Shown here in pieces: positions 1 through 5,227 of a DNA stretch of 5,227 nucleotides. The stretch lies in assembly GCA_029561505.1 (NCBI GenBank), contig JAKQXK010000282.1, positions 1 to 5,227 of the forward strand. The letters are read 5' to 3'. A program made the translations under genes and the position numbers. Source of the DNA: Spirochaetota bacterium (GTDB lineage Bacteria; Spirochaetota; Leptospiria; Turneriellales; Turneriellaceae). Under the pieces are notes generated by a model, which saw nothing but the letters and a program-made list of their open reading frames with translations, ran no database searches and was not told the DNA's origin. Every line of letters begins with the position of its first letter. The first letter of the stretch is position 1.

Positions 1-1084
1 AATCGCGTGTCTCTGCCGGTAGCTTATGCAGCTCGGCAAAAATATCAAACAGCTGCACCGACAGCGCTGCCACGTGCTGCGAATGGCCGCGATCCATCTT
101 GTACTTGTCGACGATTGTCGCCAGGCCTGCTTCACGAAACTGCGCCTGGCTGCGCAGGTAGACATTTTTGTTAACCTTATTGTAAACGTAATCGGCGAGA
201 GCGCCGTCCCTCAGGCCGTTCGGTGACACCATAAAACGTGTCATGCGTGTGTGCTTCAGCAAAGCGAGCAGCAGCGCCGCACCCGGGAGTATAATATCGC
301 GCCGGCCCTCGTCGATACTTTTCATCTTGGCAAGCTCTTTGCGGCTCATCTGCGACAACTGGTCGACGACATCGGCAAAATCGCGCACCTCGATAACAGG
401 CAGCCTCAGCTCTTCGCGTAACGACACACCCATCTCGCGCAGAATCTCAAGAATCGTTCTTGCGGTGCCACCTGTCGACAGACCCGCCTCTGGCCTGAAA
501 CGTGAGATATCCGACAAGAAGGGTTCGACCGAACGCTGTACATAACGGTCGATCAGCTTTACCAGATCTTTGGCTTCGCTGGCGAACATCTCTCTGAGAC
601 GCACTGTGCCCAGCCTCAGGCTCTCGACAAAATGGATGTCGTTGTCGTTGCAGACCAGAATTTCTGTTGAGCCACCGCCGATATCGTTGACGAGAAAATT
701 ACGGTCGCCGAGCGAAGTGTGCGCCCGCACGCCGCTGTAAACAAGCCGCGCCTCTTCTAGCCCTGAAATCAGCGTGACGTTGATCTGAGCGTCGCGGCGC
801 GCGCGTTCGATGAAGTCGCCGCTGTCGCATTCGCGCAGCGCCGCCGTCGCCAGCGCGACGGTCTGTTTGCATTTGAATTCCTGGGTGATGCGGCGAATCT
901 CTTTCAGAGCGCCGATTGCCACTTCAACGTTTTCGGTGCGTAACTTGCGCGTGAGAAATACGTCGGCCCCCAGGCGTGCGGGAAATTTCTCGCTAAAGAT
1001 CAGATGCGACAGGCCTTCTGTGTTGACCTCAAAAATCTCGAGCTTTATGTTGTTTGAACCGACGTCGACGATTGCGATATTCAA
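1..1084 (-). CDS. ppx: Ppx/GppA-family exopolyphosphatase / pppGpp phosphohydrolase (3' end cut by window edge)
   Basis: The family removes terminal phosphate from inorganic polyphosphate or converts pppGpp to ppGpp in the cytoplasm; sequence alone does not separate the two activities. The visible 361 residues show the ASKHA-fold motifs in order: DVGSNNIKL (7-15), the first phosphate loop; ATAALRE (79-85); SGLEEARLVY (107-116), holding the expected catalytic Glu at 110/111; DIGGGSTE (134-141), the second phosphate loop; SLRLGTVRL (155-163); STGGTART (203-210); and SPNGLRDGAL (287-296). After about residue 310 an HD-like C-terminal domain begins (DRGHSQHV, 331-338, then LFDIFAELHKL), so this is the long two-domain form. 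Its end lies beyond position 1. I chose the TTG start at 1084-1082 because the DVGSN strand begins immediately after it and AAGGA lies 6 nt upstream. The TTG overlaps the upstream gene's TGA as TTGA, which implies translational coupling. The family call is very secure; the ppx symbol (versus gppA) is less so. Confidence 0.93.
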   Translation of the reverse strand, partial: MNIAIVDVGSNNIKLEIFEVNTEGLSHLIFSEKFPARLGADVFLTRKLRTENVEVAIGALKEIRRITQEFKCKQTVALATAALRECDSGDFIERARRDAQINVTLISGLEEARLVYSGVRAHTSLGDRNFLVNDIGGGSTEILVCNDNDIHFVESLRLGTVRLREMFASEAKDLVKLIDRYVQRSVEPFLSDISRFRPEAGLSTGGTARTILEILREMGVSLREELRLPVIEVRDFADVVDQLSQMSRKELAKMKSIDEGRRDIILPGAALLLALLKHTRMTRFMVSPNGLRDGALADYVYNKVNKNVYLRSQAQFREAGLATIVDKYKMDRGHSQHVAALSVQLFDIFAELHKLPAETRD

Positions 1085-2031
1085 ATGGATTCCTTCAGGG
1101 TGACTTCAGTACTTGGTTGAAAATCTGCCACGAATGGCAAACCAAAAATATCGAGAATCACCTGCGGAATATCCGTGAGAGCTTTGACCCTTTGGGCAAA
1201 AGCATTTTCATGCCGTCCGTAAACCCAGGTTCCCACCGGGTTCTGCGTATGCGTTTTTACCGACAAATCTTCGAGATTTCCGTGGTCAGAGCTGATCACC
1301 ACGGTATCGCGCGCGGCATCGAGTTCTTCCCACACGCCGCTCAGAAAATCGTCAACGTGGCGAATGACGCGTTTCGCCGCACCCCACGCCTGCTCGTGGC
1401 CCACCTTATCGGTAAAAAAATATTCGAAAATCACGACGTCATAGTCTTGCGCAATCTGCACCAGTTTGCGGCCGTTTGCCTTCGCTGAAACAAACGGAAT
1501 TTTCATGCCATTCTTGCGTAAGAACCAGTTGTTGAGATCCATATAAAGACTGCGCCCGGCGAGATAGTCTTCGGTTGTGAAATAGGGCCTGCCCGAATGC
1601 CGTTGCATCAGCGAAGAGGCGGATAGCATACGTTCAGCCCGCGGGTGTTCAAGGCGCTTAAGGTACCAGCTTGAGTATGAATTGATCAAAGACGCCTTGA
1701 AACCCGCGTCGTTCATCACCTTAAGCAGGTTCTTTTCTTTGAAATAGGGACGCAGCGTGAACGTCGGGTAGCCGTTCACGTGGCGTCCCAGAATCTGCGG
1801 GCCGTTATAACCGGTGAACAGCGCTGTTTGGCCTGTCGCTGACTGCGGCAAACCGGTTATGCCCATATGCGCATCGGTGCTGATCATCTTTCCTGGCAGC
1901 GTATATTCGCGGCCACCGTGGCCCGCAAAAAACGGATAGTCGAAGCGGGCAAAAGGATTCTTAGTTTTATCGCCCGTGCCGATGCCGACGCCGTCGAGAA
2001 AAATATAGATGATGGGGCCTGGCGTTGTCAT
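1081..2031 (-). CDS. iPGM/phosphopentomutase-type metalloenzyme (alkaline phosphatase superfamily), substrate unknown
   Basis: This is a 316-residue protein of the metalloenzyme branch of the alkaline phosphatase superfamily, which includes cofactor-independent phosphoglycerate mutase (iPGM) and phosphopentomutase. The full two-metal active-site set is visible: D13 in FLDGVGIG, the likely nucleophile S64 in LPQSATGQTALFTG, D208 and H212 in TDKVGH, D249-H250 in SSDHGNLED, and H261 in HTQNPVG. It is far shorter than iPGM (about 510 residues) because the domain inserted after the nucleophile is reduced to roughly residues 85-195, so it is probably not a canonical glycolytic mutase. No signal peptide is seen, so I take it as cytoplasmic. 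I prefer the ATG at 2031 because it places the first beta strand and metal Asp at the usual distance from the N-terminus. An in-frame TTG at 2067 or ATG at 2061 would add 12 or 10 residues but falls within a hairpin. The ribosome site is weak (GTGAAAAA). It is downstream of ftsH and its stop overlaps the ppx start. Confidence 0.9.
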   Translation of the reverse strand: MTTPGPIIYIFLDGVGIGTGDKTKNPFARFDYPFFAGHGGREYTLPGKMISTDAHMGITGLPQSATGQTALFTGYNGPQILGRHVNGYPTFTLRPYFKEKNLLKVMNDAGFKASLINSYSSWYLKRLEHPRAERMLSASSLMQRHSGRPYFTTEDYLAGRSLYMDLNNWFLRKNGMKIPFVSAKANGRKLVQIAQDYDVVIFEYFFTDKVGHEQAWGAAKRVIRHVDDFLSGVWEELDAARDTVVISSDHGNLEDLSVKTHTQNPVGTWVYGRHENAFAQRVKALTDIPQVILDIFGLPFVADFQPSTEVTLKESI

Positions 2032-2042
2032 ATATTTTTCAC

Positions 2043-2075
2043 GAGCATGGTCGCACCACATGTGCAATCATGCTC
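2043..2075 (-). other. Stem-loop just upstream of the metalloenzyme start codon
   Basis: A 7-bp perfect inverted repeat, GAGCATG (2043-2049) and CATGCTC (2069-2075), encloses a second short stem, GCAC (2053-2056) with GTGC (2062-2065), separated by a 3x3 internal loop. In the minus-strand transcript the hairpin ends 11 nt before the ATG at 2031, so it abuts the ribosome-binding region. It also covers the alternative TTG and ATG starts. There is no U-tract, so it is not an intrinsic terminator. A role in mRNA processing or in setting translation of the metalloenzyme is inference. Confidence 0.5.
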
Positions 2076-2085
2076 TTTACCCTGA

Positions 2086-2120
2086 TCTGCAGCAAAGATG
2101 CCATCCGTGGCAGCTGCAGA
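2086..2120 (-). other. Intergenic hairpin between ftsH and the metalloenzyme gene
   Basis: An 8-bp outer stem, TCTGCAGC (2086-2093) with GCTGCAGA (2113-2120), sits on a 5-bp inner stem, TGCCA (2099-2103) with TGGCA (2108-2112), closed by a 4-nt loop. The only defect is a 5-nt one-sided bulge (2094-2098). The 13 base pairs lie 17 nt downstream of the ftsH stop codon. No run of U follows on the transcribed strand, so complete Rho-independent termination is unlikely. A 3'-end stabilising or processing element that separates ftsH expression from the downstream pair is a reasonable inference. Confidence 0.55.
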
Positions 2121-2136
2121 CCCTGGTAACATCGTG

Positions 2137-4116
2137 TTACGCTGGCTGTGCGCCCGACAGCAGATCTTGCCCAAAAGCCGGCGCCGGGTTGTTAGGCGTT
2201 TTTTTGTCGCCGTTCTTCTCTGATGGCGGCGGCGGCGGTGGCAGCGGCTTCAATTTACGTCCGCTCATGATTTCGCGCAGCTCTTCACCTGAAATCGTTT
2301 CGCGGTCAAGCAGCGCCTGCGCCACCTGATCGAGGCGTTTTCTGTTCTTTTTGAGCAGCGTGCGTCCCCGTTCAAAAGCCGTGTCGATGATGCGCTTGAT
2401 CTCTGAATCGACCAGCTTCGAATATTCTTCTGAATGATCGCCCTTGCGCGAATAGTCTCGGCCGAGAAAAACCGCGCCGTTATCCGCGCCGCTAAGGCGC
2501 ATCGGGCCAACCCGGTCAGACATGCCCCATTCAGTCACCATGCGGCGCGCAATTTCTGTCGCACGTTCGATGTCGTTCGCGGCGCCGGTGGTGACATCTT
2601 CGAATTCAATTTCTTCGGCGAGCCGGCCACCCATGAACACGACGAGCTGGTCAAGCCAGTAGTTGCGCGAGCGCATGTGCTTCTCTTGTTCTGGCAGGTG
2701 CTGCGTCATGCCGAGTGCGCGCCCACGTGGAATAATCGTCACCTTGTGAATATCTTCACCGTGTTCGAGCAGTTCACCGAGAATTGCATGACCGGCCTCG
2801 TGGTAAGCGATGATTTTTTTCTCTTCAGGGATGATAAAGAACGATCGTCGTTCTGGCCCCATGAGTACCTTGTCGCGCGCGTTGTCGAGGTCGAGCTCGG
2901 TGACTTTCTTGCGGTCGTTACGTGCTGCGAGCAGAGCCGCTTCGTTAATCAGATTGGCGAGGTCAGCACCGGTGAAGCCCGGCGTACCACGCGCGACGCG
3001 TTCGAGAGACGCACCTTCTTCGAGGGGAACCTTGCGGCCATGGATTTTGAGTATCGCCTCGCGCCCCCTGAAGTCTGGTGTATCGACGACGACCTGACGG
3101 TCGAAGCGGCCAGGGCGCAGCAGCGCCGGGTCGAGCACGTCTGCACGGTTTGTCGCAGCGATAATGATAATACCGTCATTCTCTTCAAAACCATCCATCT
3201 CGACGAGCAGCTGGTTGAGCGTCTGCTCGCGCTCATCGTGACCACCACCGAGGCCTGCGCCACGCAGCCGACCTACGGCATCAATTTCATCGATGAAAAT
3301 AATGCAGGGGGTCTGGCGCTTTGCCTGACCGAACAGGTCGCGCACGCGGCTCGCGCCGACGCCGACAAACATTTCTACGAAGTCTGAGCCCGAGATTGAA
3401 AAGAACGGCACGCCTGCTTCGCCTGCCACTGCCTTCGCCAGCAAAGTTTTGCCGGTGCCCGGGGGCCCAACGAGCAGCACACCGCGGGGTATCTTGGCTC
3501 CGATTGCCTGAAACTTCTGCGGGGCTTTTAAGAAATCCACAACTTCTTTGAGTTCTTCTTTCGCCTCTTCAACGCCGGCCACGTCGTTGAACGTAACACG
3601 GTTTTTCATGTCGGGCCCGATTTTGGGTTTAGATTTGCCAAACGTTAGCGCACGGTTGCTGCCCGACTGCACCTGCCGCGCCATCATGAACCAGAAAAAG
3701 CCGACAATCGCTATCCACGGTAACAACGGCATAATCGTGCGCCAGAAGAAATTTTCTTCAACAGCTGCACCCTTAAAGTATTTTACCTGCTTGGTCTTCA
3801 GAAGTTCGAGCAGGTCACCGTCGGGGTAGGGTATAACGGTGCGAAATGTGAGCTCTTCGTTCTTGTCGTTCTTGAAGCGCCCCATTATCTGGTGTCCCTG
3901 AATGGTGAGTGGGTTTTGCTCAGTCGTTATGACCGCTTGCTTCTCAATCAGGTCGAGAAACTTCGAATAGTGAATCTCTTGCACTTTGCCTTGTTGTTCC
4001 TGAAAAACTTCGTAGGTGAGAGCCGCCATGATGACGATGAGCAATACCAACGCGATATTTTTCATGGTTTTATTGGGGCTTCCTGAGCCGAGTGGGCCGG
4101 GCTTCTGTGGTGTCAT
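2137..4116 (-). CDS. ftsH: ATP-dependent zinc metalloprotease FtsH
   Basis: FtsH is the membrane-anchored hexameric AAA+ protease that extracts and degrades damaged membrane proteins and selected cytosolic regulators. The 659-residue length is close to E. coli FtsH. In order: a Pro/Gly-rich N-terminal tail (1-19); membrane segment 1 (about 20-36); a periplasmic domain of roughly 90 residues; membrane segment 2 (about 128-146); Walker A GPPGTGKT (217-224); pore loop FVGVG (250-254); Walker B with D276-E277; the second region of homology with Arg fingers R337 and R340; zinc site HEAGH (439-443); and third zinc ligand D515 in [10 protein letters not shown]. All catalytic residues are intact. The C-terminus is Pro-rich, with six consecutive prolines at 626-631. 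The ATG at 4116 has GGGAG about 11 nt upstream, a slightly long spacing. An internal ATG at residue 18 would remove the tail, but it has no better ribosome site. It is first gene of the minus-strand block, with its own promoter in the divergent region. Confidence 0.98.
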   Translation of the reverse strand: MTPQKPGPLGSGSPNKTMKNIALVLLIVIMAALTYEVFQEQQGKVQEIHYSKFLDLIEKQAVITTEQNPLTIQGHQIMGRFKNDKNEELTFRTVIPYPDGDLLELLKTKQVKYFKGAAVEENFFWRTIMPLLPWIAIVGFFWFMMARQVQSGSNRALTFGKSKPKIGPDMKNRVTFNDVAGVEEAKEELKEVVDFLKAPQKFQAIGAKIPRGVLLVGPPGTGKTLLAKAVAGEAGVPFFSISGSDFVEMFVGVGASRVRDLFGQAKRQTPCIIFIDEIDAVGRLRGAGLGGGHDEREQTLNQLLVEMDGFEENDGIIIIAATNRADVLDPALLRPGRFDRQVVVDTPDFRGREAILKIHGRKVPLEEGASLERVARGTPGFTGADLANLINEAALLAARNDRKKVTELDLDNARDKVLMGPERRSFFIIPEEKKIIAYHEAGHAILGELLEHGEDIHKVTIIPRGRALGMTQHLPEQEKHMRSRNYWLDQLVVFMGGRLAEEIEFEDVTTGAANDIERATEIARRMVTEWGMSDRVGPMRLSGADNGAVFLGRDYSRKGDHSEEYSKLVDSEIKRIIDTAFERGRTLLKKNRKRLDQVAQALLDRETISGEELREIMSGRKLKPLPPPPPPSEKNGDKKTPNNPAPAFGQDLLSGAQPA

Positions 4117-4218
4117 GTTATTCGTGTCTCCCTAACTGAAAGGCTGAGTGCCTGAATTCGGTGCGTAATCGCAGATAAGTAGTCAATTGCATTGCCATTC
4201 TGGCTTTCGTGCACTCAC

Positions 4219-4247
4219 AGAATAACAAAAAAAGCAGGTATTGTCAA
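4219..4247 (-). promoter_or_regulatory. Sigma70-type promoter for ftsH
   Basis: On the minus strand a perfect -35 TTGACA (4247-4242) is followed by a 17-nt spacer and TATTCT (4224-4219), which matches the -10 consensus at 4 of 6 positions and is preceded by TG in the extended -10 position. The spacer contains a run of T. The predicted start of transcription is near 4212, giving a leader of about 95 nt before the ftsH ATG. I see no sigma32-like boxes here. The start site is inferred from spacing only. Confidence 0.75.
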
Positions 4248-4258
4248 AAATACTTGAC
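4243..4258. promoter_or_regulatory. Inverted repeat over the ftsH -35 box (possible operator)
   Basis: GTCAA (4243-4247), six bases, then TTGAC (4254-4258) form a perfect 5-bp dyad whose left arm is five of the six -35 bases of the ftsH promoter. A dimeric regulator bound here would occlude RNA polymerase and could also affect the divergent gene. The repeat is short and may simply reflect the -35 sequence occurring near a similar TTGAC by chance. Confidence 0.3.
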
Positions 4259-4289
4259 CCCGCTTTTGTCATTTTGCCCACGCGTAACT

Positions 4290-4556
4290 ATGCATGAAAT
4301 GAAAGACGAGCTCGAAGCGGGCCTTAAAGCGAAGATCTACCTCGCATCTGAAGACGATGACGATGAAGACAAACCAGAAAAAGAATTCGACGACGAAGAT
4401 GAAGAGACGGTTGGCGGCGAACGCGAGATCGCGATCAGCTATGCCTGCGAAGACTGCGACTACCGGTGGGAAGTGTATCTCGAAGAAGAAGACGACGAAC
4501 TCGACGATACGCAATATTGCCCCATGTGCGGCAGCGCCAACACGAGCCAGATCTGA
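4290..4556 (+). CDS. Small highly acidic zinc-ribbon protein, function unknown
   Basis: With the ATG at 4290 this is an 88-residue protein. It has a short, partly charged N-terminal helix candidate (1-20), a dense Asp/Glu stretch (21-41), and a C-terminal zinc-ribbon-like knuckle pair: CEDC at 53-56 and CPMC at 77-80, with the sequence CPMCGSA typical of rubredoxin or FmdB-type ribbons. The 20-residue linker between the Cys pairs is again very acidic (EEEDDELDD, 65-73). Four Cys in two CxxC pairs predict binding of one Zn or Fe. No family-level function is recognised. The start is uncertain. ATG 4299 would remove three residues. A GTG at 4209 would add 27 residues but would lie across the ftsH promoter. 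None of the starts has a clear Shine-Dalgarno. It is divergent from ftsH and 19 nt upstream of the lapA-like gene, so the two plus-strand genes are probably cotranscribed. Confidence 0.8.
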   Translation: MHEMKDELEAGLKAKIYLASEDDDDEDKPEKEFDDEDEETVGGEREIAISYACEDCDYRWEVYLEEEDDELDDTQYCPMCGSANTSQI

Positions 4557-4575
4557 CAAACAGCGACGTTGAAGT

Positions 4576-4800
4576 ATGTCTTATCGCCTGAACGCGCTGG
4601 CTATTGCCAGCATTCTGATTGTCTTGTTGCTGCTGATCAATAACCACCGCGTTCAGGTGCAGATTCTCTTTGTGAATACGCTGATGCCCCTCGGTGCGAT
4701 CATGTCTTTTTGTATCGCAACCGGGGTGGCCCTCACTTTCTTGTTCTTGAGTATCTCGCGCAGTTATATGCGCCTTGTTCGAAGAAAAATCAATCTCTGA
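4576..4800 (+). CDS. LapA-like (DUF1049) small inner-membrane protein
   Basis: This is a 74-residue protein with two predicted membrane helices: residues about 6-21 (LNALAIASILIVLLLLI) and about 38-60 (PLGAIMSFCIATGVALTFLF). They are linked by a short segment with the family-like pattern NNHRVQVQILFVNT (22-35). The tail is basic (RLVRRKINL, 66-74), which predicts a cytoplasmic C-terminus by the positive-inside rule. This architecture matches the LapA domain. E. coli LapA (YciS) works with LapB in controlling LPS synthesis through FtsH-dependent LpxC turnover. The protein is shorter than E. coli LapA (about 100 residues), mainly because it lacks the C-terminal extension, so I assign the family and not the symbol. 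It begins 19 nt after the zinc-ribbon gene with a poor ribosome site (GAAG only 1 nt from ATG), which suggests dependence on upstream translation. Its TGA stop lies within the terminator stem. Confidence 0.75.
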   Translation: MSYRLNALAIASILIVLLLLINNHRVQVQILFVNTLMPLGAIMSFCIATGVALTFLFLSISRSYMRLVRRKINL

Positions 4801-4825
4801 TCTGCGGCGTTTGCCGCAGATCAGA
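4796..4825. terminator. Bidirectional terminator between convergent genes
   Basis: A perfect 13-bp stem, TCTGATCTGCGGC (4796-4808) with its complement at 4813-4825, is closed by the loop GTTT. On the plus strand it is followed by AAATTTTA, a short T run. On the minus strand a TTTTT run lies about 8 nt past the stem. It separates the plus-strand lapA-like gene from the minus-strand htpX-like gene, whose stop is at 4831. The lapA-like stop codon (4798-4800) is inside the left arm. Confidence 0.85.
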
Positions 4826-4830
4826 AAATT

Positions 4831-5227
4831 TTAGCGGCCGCTCTGCAGGCGTTTGATACGCTCTTCGAGCGGGGGGTGAGTTGAGAAAAGGGCGAGAATA
4901 CCGCCTTTGCTCGAGATTTTCATCGCCGCGAGCGATGGTGCCTGCGAGTTATCGACGAGCTCATGCGTGCGGCGCAGGCGGTCGAGTGCTGCGATCATTT
5001 TCTGTTTGCCCGCGAGGTTGGCACCGCCCGCGTCAGCGCGGTATTCTCTGAATCGCGAAAACGCTGCGACAACGAGAGAGCCAAGCAGTGTGAAAAAGAT
5101 ATCAAATACGAAGGTCAGAATAAAGTTCAGCATTCGCGGAAATGCATTCTCTTCGTCGCTGCGGCTGACCGCGGTGCTGATCGCAAATGCGAGCACGCGC
5201 GAGAGAAACATGACGAATGCATTGACC
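4831..5227 (-). CDS. htpX: HtpX-like M48 membrane metalloprotease (5' part beyond window)
   Basis: This is the C-terminal 131 residues of an HtpX-family protease, an inner-membrane zinc endopeptidase of peptidase family M48 that cleaves misfolded membrane proteins and overlaps functionally with FtsH. The reading frame is open to the right edge and begins there with VNAFVMFLSRVL, the conserved segment just after the (unseen) HExxH helix. A hydrophobic membrane segment follows (FILTFVFDIFFTLLGSLVV), then SRFREYRADAGGANLAG. The Glu of REYRAD is the third zinc ligand of the M48 ExxxD motif. The ending MIAALDRL, then STHPPLEERIKRLQSG, is the standard HtpX tail. The ATG at 5211 is internal, not the start. 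The gene ends at TAA 4831-4833, just before the shared terminator. The family call is firm; the symbol rests on similarity to HtpX and not to other M48 members. Confidence 0.92.
   Translation of the reverse strand, partial: VNAFVMFLSRVLAFAISTAVSRSDEENAFPRMLNFILTFVFDIFFTLLGSLVVAAFSRFREYRADAGGANLAGKQKMIAALDRLRRTHELVDNSQAPSLAAMKISSKGGILALFSTHPPLEERIKRLQSGR

Noticed and set aside
1054..1488. A 144-codon open frame on the plus strand
   Set aside because: It is antisense to the 3' half of the metalloenzyme gene, crosses the coupled stop/start, and has no domain-like content.
2086..2120. Intrinsic terminator of ftsH
   Set aside because: The stem is good, but no U-tract follows on the transcribed strand, so termination is not supported.
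2434..3387. A 317-codon open frame on the plus strand
   Set aside because: It lies fully antisense to the conserved AAA+ and protease domains of ftsH and its translation has no recognisable motif. It is a shadow of biased codon use.
4145..4217. TGAGTGC/GCACTCA inverted repeat as a fold of the ftsH leader
   Set aside because: The 4211-4217 arm lies mostly upstream of the predicted transcription start, so the RNA could not form the pairing.
4254..4259. TTGACC as a -35 box for the plus-strand genes
   Set aside because: No -10-like hexamer lies 15-19 nt downstream; the nearest candidate (4285-4290) is 25 nt away.
4209..4289. GTG-initiated N-terminal extension of the zinc-ribbon protein
   Set aside because: It would run across the ftsH promoter, has no ribosome site, and its composition differs sharply from the acidic body of the protein.
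1..5227. Mobile elements, CRISPR, tRNA, rRNA or a defence system
   Set aside because: No direct-repeat array, transposase, integrase, cloverleaf or rRNA-like sequence was seen. The window is tightly packed with housekeeping genes.

Overview
The window looks like chromosomal core DNA of a Gram-negative-type bacterium of moderate GC content (by eye a little over 50%). The FtsH, Ppx/GppA and HtpX sequences, together with a short phosphoglycerate-mutase-like metalloenzyme and a LapA-like protein, would fit a higher-GC member of the Leptospiraceae (Turneriella or Leptonema type). That placement is inferred from protein flavour and GC, not from a marker gene. I see no mobile elements, CRISPR, tRNA or rRNA.

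Layout, left to right. (1) About 1-4116 is a minus-strand block, read from right to left as ftsH, then a metalloenzyme of the alkaline phosphatase superfamily, then a Ppx/GppA phosphatase that runs off the left edge. The metalloenzyme stop and the ppx start overlap by 4 nt. The ftsH-metalloenzyme gap of about 105 nt carries two clear stem-loops. (2) 4117-4289 is a divergent intergenic region. It contains a convincing sigma70-type promoter for ftsH, with a perfect -35 box, a 17-nt spacer and an extended -10, and an inverted repeat lies over the -35. (3) 4290-4800 holds two small plus-strand genes: a very acidic zinc-ribbon protein of unknown function and a LapA/DUF1049-like two-helix membrane protein. 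(4) 4796-4825 is a strong perfect hairpin serving as a shared terminator between convergent genes. (5) 4831 to the right edge is the C-terminal part of an HtpX-like M48 membrane metalloprotease on the minus strand.

Themes. FtsH and HtpX are the two classic inner-membrane quality-control metalloproteases. A LapA-like gene divergent from ftsH is suggestive, because in E. coli LapA/LapB act with FtsH to control LpxC turnover. LapB carries a C-terminal rubredoxin-like metal-binding domain, and here a stand-alone CxxC/CxxC zinc-ribbon protein precedes the lapA-like gene. This is a hypothesis from gene context, not a demonstrated system. The downstream part of the ftsH block (metalloenzyme plus Ppx/GppA) points to phosphate-ester or polyphosphate/(p)ppGpp metabolism, probably co-expressed by translational coupling.
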